Of a stretch of DNA of 64,000 nucleotides, positions 33,257-42,835 are shown piece by piece. Numbering within the stretch: position 1 is the first letter of the stretch; the number at the start of each line of letters is the position of its first letter. A program made the translations under genes and the position numbers. The notes beneath the pieces are model-generated. The model made no database searches. It was not told where the DNA came from and worked only from the letters and a program-made list of their open reading frames with translations. Source of the stretch: Vibrio penaeicida (lineage in GTDB: Bacteria > Pseudomonadota > Gammaproteobacteria > Enterobacterales > Vibrionaceae); assembly GCF_019977755.1 (NCBI RefSeq), contig NZ_AP025144.1, forward strand, positions 1,240,001 to 1,304,000. The letters are read 5' to 3'.

Positions 33257-34000
33257 ATGGCTGGTCACAGTAAATGGGCGAACATTCGTCACCGTAAAGC
33301 GGCGCAAGATGCCAAACGAGGAAAAATCTTTACTAAGTTGATCCGAGAAATCGTTGTATCAGCAAAAGAAGGCGGTGGTGAGCCTGAAAACAATCCAAGG
33401 CTTCGTGCGGCTATTGATAAAGCTCTATCGAACAACATGACTCGAGAGACAGTTAACCGTGCCGTTAGCCGAGGTGCTGGTGGTGAAGGTGACGATAATA
33501 TGGAAACCGTCATCTACGAAGGTTATGGTCCTGGTGGAACGGCCGTTATGGTCGAATGCATGACAGATAACCGAAATCGAACTGTTTCGGGCGTGCGACA
33601 TGCTTTTTCTAAAGCAGGTGGTAACTTGGGCACCGACGGAAGCGTGAACTATCTTTTTGATAAGAAAGGCGTTATCTCGTACGCGCCAGGTCTGGATGAA
33701 GACGAAGTAATGGAAGCCGCATTAGAAGGTGGTGCCGACGACATTGAAACAGGGGCTGATGGCGCAATTGACGTGTACACAGATCCTGCAGATTTTGGTG
33801 ATGTAAAAGATGCCTTGGATTCAGCAGGGTTCGAGGCTGCAAATGCTGAAGTGTCGCTAGTACCGTCAACCAAAGCGGATCTCGATGCTGATACCGCCCC
33901 GAAACTATTACGTTTGATTGACGCGCTTGAAGATTTGGATGATGTCCAAGAGGTCTATCATAACGGTGATATTTCGGATGAGGTTGCAGCCACGCTCTAA
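33257..34000 (+). CDS. yebC: YebC/PmpR family transcriptional regulator-like protein
   Basis: YebC (247 residues) begins [22 protein letters not shown], the invariant family N-terminus, followed by [16 protein letters not shown] and [23 protein letters not shown]. Homologues bind DNA as regulators (PmpR) or help ribosomes at proline stretches. It lies between aspS and ruvC, the common gammaproteobacterial order, with AAAGGTGA before the ATG. Confidence 0.95.
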   Translation: MAGHSKWANIRHRKAAQDAKRGKIFTKLIREIVVSAKEGGGEPENNPRLRAAIDKALSNNMTRETVNRAVSRGAGGEGDDNMETVIYEGYGPGGTAVMVECMTDNRNRTVSGVRHAFSKAGGNLGTDGSVNYLFDKKGVISYAPGLDEDEVMEAALEGGADDIETGADGAIDVYTDPADFGDVKDALDSAGFEAANAEVSLVPSTKADLDADTAPKLLRLIDALEDLDDVQEVYHNGDISDEVAATL

Positions 34001-34137
34001 TCTTCGCAAAGGCGCGATGTGCGTAAAGGAAAGGTATGCGGGCAGGCACAATACGGATATAAACGTATTAGCAAAAGAAAAGCCGCCCGTATTTGAAAAC
34101 GTACATCGTGGCAGTCCTTTTTATATGGGAAACTTTT

Positions 34138-34659
34138 ATGTCGATAATTCTTGGTATTGATCCAGGATCTCGCATTACTGGCTACGGAGTGATCCGTCAG
34201 CAGGGTAGGCACCTTCACTATTTGGGGAGCGGCTGTATTCGCACCTCGCATGACGATTTGCCGAGTCGATTGAAACAGATCTACGCAGGCGTGACCGAAA
34301 TTATTACTCAATTTCAACCTGATGTATTTGCTATTGAACAAGTATTTATGGCGAAAAATGCCGATTCAGCGCTGAAGCTTGGGCAAGCACGTGGAAGTGC
34401 AATTGTGGCAGCCGTGAATGCCGATTTACCTGTTTATGAATATGCGGCTCGTCTTATTAAGCAGGCCGTTGTGGGAACAGGTGGTGCGGACAAATCTCAA
34501 GTTCAGCACATGGTCACGAGTATGCTTAAACTACCCGCAAAACCTCAAGCGGACGCTGCGGATGCGTTAGGTGTGGCGATATGCCATGCCAATACGAATA
34601 AAACGCTTGTAGCGCTTGCGGGTAAAGCCACAAGTGCCAAAAAGGGGCGATATCGGTAA
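34138..34659 (+). CDS. ruvC: Holliday junction resolvase
   Basis: RuvC (173 residues, same as E. coli) cuts Holliday junctions. The start ATG 34138-34140 ([17 protein letters not shown]) gives the standard N-terminus with the first catalytic Asp in GIDPGS; a frame to 34093 is only an extension. Other acidic residues are in [23 protein letters not shown] and the C-terminal [15 protein letters not shown]. No LexA box is apparent directly upstream. Confidence 0.96.
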   Translation: MSIILGIDPGSRITGYGVIRQQGRHLHYLGSGCIRTSHDDLPSRLKQIYAGVTEIITQFQPDVFAIEQVFMAKNADSALKLGQARGSAIVAAVNADLPVYEYAARLIKQAVVGTGGADKSQVQHMVTSMLKLPAKPQADAADALGVAICHANTNKTLVALAGKATSAKKGRYR

Positions 34660-34679
34660 CCCTCCCAAAATTGATTGAA

Positions 34680-34695
34680 CTGGCTATCCATCCAG
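34680..34695 (+). promoter_or_regulatory. LexA-like box of ruvAB
   Basis: CTGG-CTATCCAT-CCAG has the same relaxed CTGG-N8-CCAG form as I recall for the E. coli ruvAB SOS box. It lies 50 bp upstream of ruvA and after the ruvC stop codon, so ruvAB can be induced separately from ruvC. Confidence 0.75.
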
Positions 34696-34744
34696 TAATC
34701 CATTATTATCATTTTCACTTAATTTTATTCCATAGGACAAGATT

Positions 34745-35362
34745 GTGATCGGACGCCTTCGCGGTAATTTGATAGAGAAGCAGCCACCAGAACTATTGAT
34801 TGAAGTTTCTGGCGTAGGGTATGAAATACAAATGCCAATGAGCTGTTTCTATGAGCTTCCTAATGTGGGTGAAGAAGCCATCATCTACACTCATTTTGTG
34901 GTGCGAGAAGACGCTCAACTGCTTTACGGGTTTAATACAGTAAAAGAGCGTGCTTTATTCCGTGAAGTAATCAAAGCCAACGGTGTTGGACCTAAACTGG
35001 GTTTAGGGATTTTGTCGGGCATGACAGCAAGCCAATTTGTTTCATGTGTGGAGCGTGAAGATATTTCCACTTTGGTAAAGCTACCAGGAGTCGGTAAAAA
35101 AACCGCAGAGCGCCTTGTTGTTGAAATGAAAGATAGGCTTAAAGGGTGGGGAGCCGGTGACCTGTTTACACCTGCTACCGATGCCGCACCTATAGATTCT
35201 GCGCCACAAAGTAGTGTACAAAATGCAGAAGAAGAAGCGATCAGTGCGTTGCTTGCCTTAGGATATAAACCACAAATGGCTTCTAAAGTCGTTTCGCAGA
35301 TTGCCAAGTCAGGAATGAGCAGTGAAGAGCTTATCCGCGAAGCTTTAAAATCGATGGTATAA
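34745..35362 (+). CDS. ruvA: Holliday junction branch-migration protein RuvA
   Basis: RuvA (205 residues) binds four-way junctions and loads RuvB. Domain I ([30 protein letters not shown]) is an OB fold, domain II has helix-hairpin-helix motifs ([35 protein letters not shown]), and domain III after a flexible acidic linker contacts RuvB. The GTG start follows AGGACAAGATT. Confidence 0.96.
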   Translation: MIGRLRGNLIEKQPPELLIEVSGVGYEIQMPMSCFYELPNVGEEAIIYTHFVVREDAQLLYGFNTVKERALFREVIKANGVGPKLGLGILSGMTASQFVSCVEREDISTLVKLPGVGKKTAERLVVEMKDRLKGWGAGDLFTPATDAAPIDSAPQSSVQNAEEEAISALLALGYKPQMASKVVSQIAKSGMSSEELIREALKSMV

Positions 35363-35383
35363 CTTTCAAAATAGTAGACTTTT

Positions 35384-36397
35384 ATGATCGAAGCAGACCG
35401 CCTAATTGCGCCGGAAAACCCTACCTTCAAAGAAGAAGATGTGATTGATAGGGCGATACGCCCTAAAAAACTTGAAGATTACCAAGGTCAGGACCATGTT
35501 CGTAACCAAATGGAAATCTTTATTAAAGCGGCGCAACTAAGAAGCGAAGCCCTTGATCATCTATTGATATTTGGTCCTCCAGGGTTAGGTAAAACCACAC
35601 TTGCGAATATTGTCGCCAATGAAATGGAGGTGAATATTCGCACCACATCTGGTCCAGTATTAGAAAAGGCGGGCGATCTCGCTGCACTTCTGACAAATCT
35701 CGAAGAAAATGACGTGCTTTTTATCGATGAAATTCATCGGTTGAGCCCAGTCGTTGAAGAGGTACTGTACCCAGCCATGGAAGACTACCAGCTCGATATC
35801 ATGATTGGAGAGGGACCGGCTGCTCGCTCCATAAAAATTGATTTACCTCCTTTCACCTTGATAGGTGCAACTACGCGGGCGGGCTCACTCACATCGCCTC
35901 TACGTGATCGCTTTGGTATTGTTCAAAGACTGGAGTACTACAACGTAAAAGATTTAAAAAACATTGTGCAGCGCAGTGCAAACTGCTTAAACCTTTCTAT
36001 GGAGCCAGAAGGGGCTTTAGAAGTGGCTAGACGCGCTCGTGGTACGCCTCGTATTGCAAACCGCTTACTAAGGCGTGTGCGCGACTATGCGGAAGTAAAA
36101 GGCGATGGACACATATGCAGTGACATTGCTGATAAAGCATTGAACATGCTCGATGTGGACAGCCAAGGCTTTGACTACATGGACCGTAAGCTACTGCTTG
36201 CCATTATGGAAAAATTTACGGGTGGACCAGTAGGTTTAGATAACTTAGCAGCGGCTATTGGTGAAGAAAAAGACACGATAGAAGACGTAATCGAGCCGTA
36301 TTTAATACAACAAGGCTATTTGCAAAGAACGCCCAGAGGCAGAATCGCAACAAGTCGAGCATATTTACACTTTGGCTTCGATAATCCAACAAAATAA
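35384..36397 (+). CDS. ruvB: Holliday junction branch-migration ATPase RuvB
   Basis: RuvB (337 residues) is the AAA+ motor of the RuvAB complex. It has Walker [12 protein letters not shown], Walker [16 protein letters not shown], sensor 1 LIGATTRAG, the arginine finger region PLRDRFGI, and a winged-helix C-terminus ([14 protein letters not shown] segment [16 protein letters not shown]). It is 21 bases from ruvA in one operon. Confidence 0.97.
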   Translation: MIEADRLIAPENPTFKEEDVIDRAIRPKKLEDYQGQDHVRNQMEIFIKAAQLRSEALDHLLIFGPPGLGKTTLANIVANEMEVNIRTTSGPVLEKAGDLAALLTNLEENDVLFIDEIHRLSPVVEEVLYPAMEDYQLDIMIGEGPAARSIKIDLPPFTLIGATTRAGSLTSPLRDRFGIVQRLEYYNVKDLKNIVQRSANCLNLSMEPEGALEVARRARGTPRIANRLLRRVRDYAEVKGDGHICSDIADKALNMLDVDSQGFDYMDRKLLLAIMEKFTGGPVGLDNLAAAIGEEKDTIEDVIEPYLIQQGYLQRTPRGRIATSRAYLHFGFDNPTK

Positions 36398-36901
36398 CAA
36401 CATTAAATTACGCACAGTGCCATCATTAGAAAGTTGGCACTTGCGACAACTTCCCCTTCCAAAGAACCAACTTTTTCGACGTGCCACAAATTTTTTGCAG
36501 TTTCTTTCAGAACATTTTGGAATAAGAATCTAGCACGTAATTTCCCTCAAAACACTGTTAATGTGATCTATGTCAACATAACTTGCTCAAGAAACCCTAC
36601 CTTGATTGATATAGATCAATTTGGTTGTTTTTTAATCGCTATTAGCCTTTTGTTTTTGACCTAAATCAAAGCAGATCTGTGCCATAAATCTTTTGAAACA
36701 TACTGATTTTATCGCTAATATTAGCCCAAGCTATATTAGCTGATACTTAACATTAAACTAACCATTTGGGTACAGGATTGCAACAATAAGCAGCTATTTC
36801 GCAACATTTTACGTTGTTTGTTATTTATTGTTTCAACCGAGTAACCCAATATACGCTGCAATGTGTATCGGTGTCACTCAGCCGACACGAAAGGAGTTAC
36901 C
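36398..36901 (+). promoter_or_regulatory. cydA upstream region with two FNR boxes
   Basis: This 504-bp gap has no convincing gene. TTGAT-ATAG-ATCAA at 36606-36619 is a perfect FNR box, and TTGAC-CTAA-ATCAA at 36656-36669 matches nine of ten fixed positions. A CRP-like TGTGA-N6-TCAAC lies at 36572-36587. A long leader of about 200 bases follows. AGTGCCA / TGGCACT near 36416-36441 forms a hairpin without a U tract and may mark the ruvB 3' end. Oxygen control of cydAB by FNR and ArcA is established in relatives. Confidence 0.75.
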
Positions 36902-38488
36902 ATGATTGATGTAGTTGATCTGTCGCGGTTGCAATTTGCACTCACCGCGATGTATCACTTCCTATTCGTTCCATTGACTTTAGGTATGGCTTTCCTGCTT
37001 GCCATAATGGAATCGCTCTATGTAATGACCGACAAGCAAATCTACAAGGACATGACAAAGTTCTGGGGTAAGCTTTTTGGTATTAACTTTGCTCTCGGTG
37101 TCGCAACCGGTCTAACAATGGAATTCCAGTTTGGTACTAACTGGTCCTATTACTCCCACTATGTTGGTGACATATTTGGTGCGCCACTAGCCATTGAAGC
37201 TCTCGTCGCTTTCTTTTTAGAGTCCACTTTTGTCGGTCTTTTCTTCTTTGGTTGGGACAGGCTATCTAAGCGACAGCACTTGGTCGTGACTTGGCTAGTA
37301 GCATTAGGTTCGAATTTCTCTGCTCTTTGGATTCTCGTCGCCAATGGCTGGATGCAAAACCCAGTTGGAGCTGAGTTCAATTTCGAAACCATGCGTATGG
37401 AAATGGTGAGCTTTTCTGAAGTGGTATTAAATCCAGTTGCTCAAGTTAAGTTCGTACACACTGTGGCTTCAGGCTATACCTGTGGCGCGATGTTTGTACT
37501 TGGTATCAGTGCTTACTATCTATTGAAGGGGCGTGATGTCGCTTTTGCTCGCCGCTCGTTTGCCATTGCCGCTTCGTTTGGTATGGCTGCAATCTTATCT
37601 ACGATTGTTCTTGGAGATGAGTCTGGCTACGAGTTGGGCGAAGTTCAGAAAGTAAAACTGGCTGCTGTTGAAGCCGAGTGGCACACAGAGCCTGCGCCTG
37701 CGGCCTTTACTGTGTTTGGTTTGCCAAATCAGGAAACCATGGAAACAGACTACGCCATTAAGATCCCTTACGTAATGGGTATTATCGCAACTCGTTCTTT
37801 TGATGAACAAGTGACAGGTTTACGTGAATTGCGTGATGACCACGTTGATCGTATCCGCAGCGGTATGTATGCGTATGAGCTTCTTGAAAAGCTTCGTGCA
37901 GGCGAGCGTTCAGAATCCAACTTAGCGGCGTTTGATGAAGTGAAGGGCGACTTAGGTTATGGCTTGCTTCTGAAGCGGTACACCGAAAACGTGACTGATG
38001 CGACTGAAAGCCAAATTCAAGCAGCCGCCGATGATTCTATTCCTACTGTATGGCCATTGTTCTGGTCGTTCCGAATCATGGTTGCGTGTGGCTTTATCAT
38101 GTTATTCGTATTTGGTGCAGCGTTTGTGCAAACTTGTCGCCAAAGAATTGAACAGAAACCTTGGATTCTTAAAGCAGCGCTGTTCAGTATTCCACTGCCG
38201 TGGATTGCTATTGAAGCAGGATGGTTTGTTGCTGAGTATGGTCGTCAGCCATGGGCAGTAGGTGAGATATTACCTGTACATGTCGCTGCATCGGCCCTGA
38301 CGGCAGCAGAAATCTGGACGTCATTGTTTGTGATTCTTGCTCTGTATACGGTTTTCTTGATTGCAGAAGTTTACTTAATGGTGAAGTTTGCTCGTAAAGG
38401 TCCTAGTAGCCTGAAAACGGGTCGTTACCACTTTGAACAGAATGCAGATTCGATCGAAGACAAAGTCGGTCGCCAAGTAGAAGCTTAA
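36902..38488 (+). CDS. cydA: Cytochrome bd ubiquinol oxidase subunit I
   Basis: CydA (528 residues) holds hemes b558, b595 and d. I start it at ATG 36902 ([24 protein letters not shown]) with AAGGAG upstream; a 13-residue extension to 36863 is unlikely. The heme-ligand His of [19 protein letters not shown], the [13 protein letters not shown] segment leading into the Q-loop, and the long periplasmic Q-loop (about 240-390) of the L-type enzyme are visible. Helices continue to a cytoplasmic tail. It reduces O2 at high affinity and is likely induced at low oxygen. Confidence 0.97.
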   Translation: MIDVVDLSRLQFALTAMYHFLFVPLTLGMAFLLAIMESLYVMTDKQIYKDMTKFWGKLFGINFALGVATGLTMEFQFGTNWSYYSHYVGDIFGAPLAIEALVAFFLESTFVGLFFFGWDRLSKRQHLVVTWLVALGSNFSALWILVANGWMQNPVGAEFNFETMRMEMVSFSEVVLNPVAQVKFVHTVASGYTCGAMFVLGISAYYLLKGRDVAFARRSFAIAASFGMAAILSTIVLGDESGYELGEVQKVKLAAVEAEWHTEPAPAAFTVFGLPNQETMETDYAIKIPYVMGIIATRSFDEQVTGLRELRDDHVDRIRSGMYAYELLEKLRAGERSESNLAAFDEVKGDLGYGLLLKRYTENVTDATESQIQAAADDSIPTVWPLFWSFRIMVACGFIMLFVFGAAFVQTCRQRIEQKPWILKAALFSIPLPWIAIEAGWFVAEYGRQPWAVGEILPVHVAASALTAAEIWTSLFVILALYTVFLIAEVYLMVKFARKGPSSLKTGRYHFEQNADSIEDKVGRQVEA

Positions 38489-38503
38489 GCAAGGAGATTT
38501 AAG

Positions 38504-39640
38504 ATGTTTGATTACGAAATCTTGCGATTCATTTGGTGGGTACTGATTGGTGTCCTCTTTATTGGCTTCGCAATTACCGATGGATTCGACATGGGCGTGG
38601 GTGCGCTGGTTCCTGTCATCGGCAAAAACGACACAGAACGTCGTGTCATGATTAACTCAATTGCACCACATTGGGATGGCAACCAAGTTTGGCTGATCAC
38701 CGCTGGTGGTGCCTTGTTTGCCGCTTGGCCTTTGGTATACGCCACCTCGTTCTCTGGGTTCTACCTAGCAATGGTTGTGACACTGGCCGCCTTATGGTTG
38801 CGCCCAGTCGGCTTGGATTACCGTTCAAAGATTGAAGACCCAAAATGGCGAAAGTCTTGGGATATTGCCATTTCAATCAGTGGCTTCGTGCCTCCTCTAA
38901 TCTTTGGTGTTGCATTTGGTAACTTGCTTCAGGGCGTACCATTCAAGCTGAGTGAATTCTTAATGCCAACGTATCACGGTTCGTTCTTCGGTCTATTGAA
39001 CCCATTTGCTTTACTTTGCGGTGTGGTCAGCTTATCGATGATTGTGATGCAAGGTGCAACATGGCTTCAGATGAAAACCACTGACGCAGTGCATGACAGA
39101 GCTCGCTTTGTCGCTCAAATTTCTGGTGCGTTAGTCATTGTTACATTTGTTGGTGCTGGTTTCTGGGTACAAAACATGGATGGCTACGTTGTTGTTAGTG
39201 GGCTGGATATTGCGGCTCAATCTAATCCATTGAACAAAGTGGTGGAAGTTAAAGAAGGGGCATGGATGCTTAACTTTGAGAAGTACCCATTGATGTGGGC
39301 AGCACCTGTTATTGGTGTGGTCATGCCATTGCTAGCGATCATTGCATCTCGCTTTGAAAAAGGTGGTCTTGCATTCTTAACATCAAGCCTAACCAATGCG
39401 GGCGTCATTCTTACCGCAGGTTTTGCTATGTTCCCATTTGTAATGCCTTCTAATGAAGTACCAAACCACAGTCTGACGATGTGGGATTCCACTTCAAGTG
39501 AATTGACACTGAATCTGATGACTGGCGTCGCTTTTGTGATGGTGCCGATTATTCTGGGCTACACATCATGGACGTACTATAAAATGTTTGGTCGTCTTGA
39601 TTCGAAGTTCATTGAAGAAAACAAAAACTCACTTTACTAA
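38504..39640 (+). CDS. cydB: Cytochrome bd ubiquinol oxidase subunit II
   Basis: CydB (378 residues) is the partner membrane subunit, with about eight helices. Family segments are FIWWVLIGVLFIGFAITDGFDMGVGAL, HWDGNQVWLITAGGALFAAWPLVYA and LYRSKI-like RPVGLDYRSKIEDPKWRK. GGAG lies upstream of the ATG and the gene is 15 bases from cydA, so they form one operon. Confidence 0.97.
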   Translation: MFDYEILRFIWWVLIGVLFIGFAITDGFDMGVGALVPVIGKNDTERRVMINSIAPHWDGNQVWLITAGGALFAAWPLVYATSFSGFYLAMVVTLAALWLRPVGLDYRSKIEDPKWRKSWDIAISISGFVPPLIFGVAFGNLLQGVPFKLSEFLMPTYHGSFFGLLNPFALLCGVVSLSMIVMQGATWLQMKTTDAVHDRARFVAQISGALVIVTFVGAGFWVQNMDGYVVVSGLDIAAQSNPLNKVVEVKEGAWMLNFEKYPLMWAAPVIGVVMPLLAIIASRFEKGGLAFLTSSLTNAGVILTAGFAMFPFVMPSNEVPNHSLTMWDSTSSELTLNLMTGVAFVMVPIILGYTSWTYYKMFGRLDSKFIEENKNSLY

Positions 39641-39651
39641 GGAGCATTACT

Positions 39652-39762
39652 ATGTGGTATTTTGCATGGATCTTGGGTGTATTGCTGGCGTGCGCGTTTG
39701 GCATCATCAATGCTCTTTGGCTAGAGCACACAGAAATGATGGATAAGGACAGTGAAGAATAA
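39652..39762 (+). CDS. cydX: Cytochrome bd small subunit CydX
   Basis: A 36-residue frame begins MWYFAWILGVLLACAFGIIN, a single transmembrane helix, followed by LWLEHTEMMDKDSEE. This is the classic CydX pattern: WYFAWILG start, one helix and an acidic tail. GGAGC lies upstream of the ATG. CydX stabilises the heme d site of CydAB. It is 11 bases after cydB, and its last codons overlap ybgE. Confidence 0.95.
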   Translation: MWYFAWILGVLLACAFGIINALWLEHTEMMDKDSEE

Positions 39763-40060
39763 CTTAGCAGACAAAGTCGCTGAGCTCCACAAACCTATGG
39801 ACAGAGCCCTTTTACGGGCTCTTTCCTTATTGTTGGCGTTTGGCAATGTGGGGCTCTTTATGTGGGAGCCGAACCAATATGCAGAAGAGATTGGTGGCTT
39901 TAGTGCATTTTTAGGACCGCTGTTTATCTACAGTGTATGTTCTAGCATGGTCTACGGAATAGGGTTTAAACCAAGGCATTGGGTTTGGCAGATTTACTTT
40001 AGCCCCTATTTATCAATCGCAGCCCTCACTTACTTCACTCTAGTGCGCTTTGTTGTATAG
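39752..40060 (+). CDS. ybgE: cyd operon protein YbgE
   Basis: The 102-residue membrane protein has about three hydrophobic helices (LLRALSLLLAFGNVGLFMW, PLFIYSVCSSMVYGIGF, PYLSIAALTYFTLVRFVV). The GTG at 39752 overlaps the cydX 3' end by 11 bases, implying coupling. YbgE is conserved in cyd operons and copurifies with cytochrome bd in some species, but its role is not settled. A terminator follows, separating it from ybgC-tol. Confidence 0.88.
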   Translation: MKNNLADKVAELHKPMDRALLRALSLLLAFGNVGLFMWEPNQYAEEIGGFSAFLGPLFIYSVCSSMVYGIGFKPRHWVWQIYFSPYLSIAALTYFTLVRFVV

Positions 40061-40084
40061 CTCGTGCTTAAACATTCGCCTCTC

Positions 40085-40118
40085 AGAGCAGTTATCAGAC
40101 AACTGCTCTCGTTTTTTT
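40085..40118 (+). terminator. cyd operon terminator
   Basis: AGAGCAGTT / AACTGCTCT (40085-40093 with 40101-40109), loop ATCAGAC, is followed by CG and seven T residues. Confidence 0.87.
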
Positions 40119-40195
40119 GGTGTTAACCACAAAAAATCCCTTTATTTTTCCTGACGAAGTCACAACATGAGGTATAGTTACGTTTTATATATTTT

Positions 40196-40633
40196 GTGAT
40201 TGGTGTCTTGGTGAAAGGGGAATTTACGCGCATCTTTGAGTGGTCTATTCGAGTTTATTACGAAGACACTGATGCGGGTGGTTTGGTATACCATTCTAAT
40301 TATCTTAACTACTTTGAACGTGCTAGAACGGAACTTCTGAGATCGCTCGGAGTCTGTCAACAAAGACTTCTTACTGAAAACTTCGGTTTTGTTATACGTC
40401 ATGTTGAAATGGATTTTCTACAAGGCGCAAGATTGGACGACCAATTGACAGTAAGAACATCAATTTCTGAATTAAGGCGTGCTTCCTTGGTATTTTGTCA
40501 GGAGTTAGTTAATCCTGACGGCAAGACATTGTGTCGAGCAACAGTTAAGGTAGCATTCGTTAACACAAAAACAATGAAGCCTCAGGCAATCCCAAGCTCA
40601 ATGACTGCGGAGTTAATAGACAGTGACAGCTGA
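40196..40633 (+). CDS. ybgC: Tol-Pal system acyl-CoA thioesterase YbgC
   Basis: YbgC is a hot-dog-fold thioesterase encoded at the head of the tol-pal operon. The catalytic-site motif [30 protein letters not shown] is intact (Asp in DTDAGG). No ATG is available. GTG 40196 gives 145 residues, while GTG 40211 gives 140 and fits the usual length better; neither has a strong ribosome-binding site. The 3' end overlaps tolQ by 11 bases. A link to phospholipid metabolism is proposed for the family but unproven. Confidence 0.92.
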   Translation: MIGVLVKGEFTRIFEWSIRVYYEDTDAGGLVYHSNYLNYFERARTELLRSLGVCQQRLLTENFGFVIRHVEMDFLQGARLDDQLTVRTSISELRRASLVFCQELVNPDGKTLCRATVKVAFVNTKTMKPQAIPSSMTAELIDSDS

Positions 40634-41309
40634 TATTTCAATTTTAGATCTTTTCTTACAAGCAAGTTTACTCGTAAAGCTCGTGATGCTGACTTTACTC
40701 GGTATGTCAGTGGTTTCTTGGGCGATGATTATTAAGCGCAGCAAAATTTTAAAAGAAGCATTAAAAGACGCAGACCGATTTGAAGATAAATTTTGGTCGG
40801 GTGTCGACCTTTCTCAGCTGTATCAAGAAGTGAAAGCTCGAAAAGATAACATCGGTGGAACCCAACAAATTTTCTATTTGGGCTTTACTGAGTTTGCGAA
40901 GTTACGCCGCTCCCCAGGTACCTCTCCTGAATTTGTGATGGAAGGAACGGGTAGAACGATGCGAGTTGCTGTTGCTCGTGAAGTGGACGAGCTAGAACAC
41001 AGCTTGCCGTTTTTAGCAACCGTGGGTTCAATTACTCCTTACATCGGGTTATTTGGTACGGTTTGGGGCATCATGCATGCCTTTATAGCACTTGGTGAAG
41101 TGAAACAAGCGACGCTTGCCATGGTGGCACCAGGTATAGCAGAAGCGCTGATCGCAACAGCAATGGGGCTTTTTGCTGCGATTCCTGCTGTTATGGCGTA
41201 CAACCGCTTCAGCAATCAGGTATCGAAACTAGAGCACACCTACGCAACATTCTCGGAAGAATTCCACAGTATTTTGCACCGTCAGGCTATCGCTGGTAAG
41301 GAACAGTAA
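40623..41309 (+). CDS. tolQ: Tol-Pal system protein TolQ
   Basis: TolQ (228 residues) is an inner-membrane stator subunit related to ExbB and MotA. Its three helices are near residues 15-36, 135-155 and 170-190 ([23 protein letters not shown] and [25 protein letters not shown]). It starts at GTG 40623 inside ybgC. With TolR it uses the proton gradient to energise TolA during outer-membrane constriction. Its stop codon overlaps the tolR start (TAATG). Confidence 0.97.
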   Translation: MTADISILDLFLQASLLVKLVMLTLLGMSVVSWAMIIKRSKILKEALKDADRFEDKFWSGVDLSQLYQEVKARKDNIGGTQQIFYLGFTEFAKLRRSPGTSPEFVMEGTGRTMRVAVAREVDELEHSLPFLATVGSITPYIGLFGTVWGIMHAFIALGEVKQATLAMVAPGIAEALIATAMGLFAAIPAVMAYNRFSNQVSKLEHTYATFSEEFHSILHRQAIAGKEQ

Positions 41310-41749
41310 TGGCAGGCTACCAGCGTAAGAAAAGAAAGCTGACGGCAGAGATTAACGTCGTACCTTATATCGACGTTATGCTGGTACTTCTAATTATCTT
41401 TATGGTGACGTCGCCGTTTGTTACGCAAGGCGTCGAAGTTGAGTTACCAAAAACAACAACAGCGCAGCCTGCTTCTGATTTAGCAGGCGACAGCGAAGCG
41501 AGCTTTATCATCGTAGAGATAGACAAAGATGGGCAATTAGGGCTCAGCGTGAACGATGAAGACGTAATTCGCGGTCTTAGTTTGGAAGACATAATTGTTC
41601 GAGTGAAAGCTGAAATATCTCTTGCGCCAGATTCTCCAGTTGCAGTGGGAGGCGACGCCGCCACCCCATATGCTGAAGTCGTATTGGTATTGGACGAGTT
41701 AAGCCGGGCAGGCATCCCTAAAGTGGGTTTGCTGACGGATTTAAAATAG
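41309..41749 (+). CDS. tolR: Tol-Pal system protein TolR
   Basis: TolR (146 residues) has a single N-terminal helix containing the proton-carrying aspartate (INVVPYIDVMLVLLIIFMVT) and a periplasmic ExbD-like domain (DEDVIRGLSLEDIIVRVKAEI, VAVGGDAATPYAEVVLVLDEL). It overlaps tolQ by one base and forms the TolQR motor. Confidence 0.97.
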   Translation: MAGYQRKKRKLTAEINVVPYIDVMLVLLIIFMVTSPFVTQGVEVELPKTTTAQPASDLAGDSEASFIIVEIDKDGQLGLSVNDEDVIRGLSLEDIIVRVKAEISLAPDSPVAVGGDAATPYAEVVLVLDELSRAGIPKVGLLTDLK

Positions 41750-41767
41750 GGACGCATCGGTTCATCG

Positions 41768-42823
41768 ATGAAAAATAAGAACAACTATACCTCAGCAATC
41801 ATTGTATCCGCCGTTTTGCACGTAGTGCTTATTGGGGGACTTCTATGGGGCGCGGACTTTTCCGAGCCAAAGAAGGACACAACAGGCAATATGGTTCAGG
41901 CGGTTGTGATTGATCCAAAAATGGTTCAACAGCAAGCTCGAGAAATTAGACAGCAACGAGAAGCCGCCCAACGCGCTGAAGAAGAGCGCTTAGATAAATT
42001 AAGAAAGCAAAGCGAGCAGCTAGAGAAAAATCGAAAAGCTGAAGAAGAGCGGATTCGAAAGCTCAAGCAAGAAAAAGCCAAGGCAGAAAAAGCCGCGAGA
42101 GAAGCTGAAAAAGCGCGTCAGAAGAAAGAACAAGAGCGTAAGGCTGCAGAGCAAAGAGCAAACAAAGAACGCGAGCGTGTCGCTAAGGCTGAAGCAGAAC
42201 GTAAAGCCAAGGAAGAAGCGGTGAAAAAGGCAGAGGCAGAGCGAGTTAAAAAAGAGGCTGCCATTGCCAAAGCTGAACAAGAAAGGGTTGCGAGAGAGAA
42301 AGCAGCCAAAGAAGCGGAAGAAAAAGCCAAACGCGAGCGTGAAGCAGCCAAGAAGGCAGAGGCGGACCGCATAGCGAAAGAAAAAGCTGCGAAAGAAGCC
42401 GCTGAGAAAGCTAAAAAAGAAAAAGAACGTTTAGAGCGCCTTGAAAGGGAACGAAAAGAGCAAGAAGCGGCTCTAAACGACATCTTTGCTGGTCTTGAAA
42501 GTGAAGTTTCTCAAAATTCTGCTGCAAAACAGCAGCATGTTGTCAGCGAAGTACAGAGATATGGCGCAATTTATAAGCAACTTATTCAGAGTCGACTATT
42601 GAGGGATGACTCATTTGTGGGAAAGTCGTGTAAAGTCAATATGCGCCTAATACATACCGGTAACAATGCTATTGTTAATGGCGTTAAAGTATTAGGCGGT
42701 GACTCTCGCGTGTGTACTGCGACCAAAAGTGCGATTGCGCAAGTTGGCTCTTTCCCTGTCCCAAGTGACAAAGATGTGGCAGAAGAGCTAAAAAATATCA
42801 ATCTAACTGTTGAATTGGATTAA
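41768..42823 (+). CDS. tolA: Tol-Pal system protein TolA
   Basis: TolA (351 residues) spans the periplasm. Domain I is an N-terminal helix (SAIIVSAVLHVVLIGGLLWGA) with the SxxxH motif that contacts TolQR. Domain II (about 55-230) is a long lysine/alanine/glutamate-rich alpha-helix. Domain III (about 240-351) is the globular TolB/Pal-binding domain with a Cys pair (GKSCKVNMRL, SRVCTATKSA). Open frames on the other strand here come from the repetitive composition. Confidence 0.96.
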   Translation: MKNKNNYTSAIIVSAVLHVVLIGGLLWGADFSEPKKDTTGNMVQAVVIDPKMVQQQAREIRQQREAAQRAEEERLDKLRKQSEQLEKNRKAEEERIRKLKQEKAKAEKAAREAEKARQKKEQERKAAEQRANKERERVAKAEAERKAKEEAVKKAEAERVKKEAAIAKAEQERVAREKAAKEAEEKAKREREAAKKAEADRIAKEKAAKEAAEKAKKEKERLERLERERKEQEAALNDIFAGLESEVSQNSAAKQQHVVSEVQRYGAIYKQLIQSRLLRDDSFVGKSCKVNMRLIHTGNNAIVNGVKVLGGDSRVCTATKSAIAQVGSFPVPSDKDVAEELKNINLTVELD

Positions 42824-42835
42824 AAGGACTAAGAA

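Noticed and set aside
42020..42483. Long minus-strand frames opposite tolA
   Set aside because: They are mirror images of the Lys/Ala/Glu-rich helical domain of TolA and give Phe/Leu/Ser low-complexity sequence.
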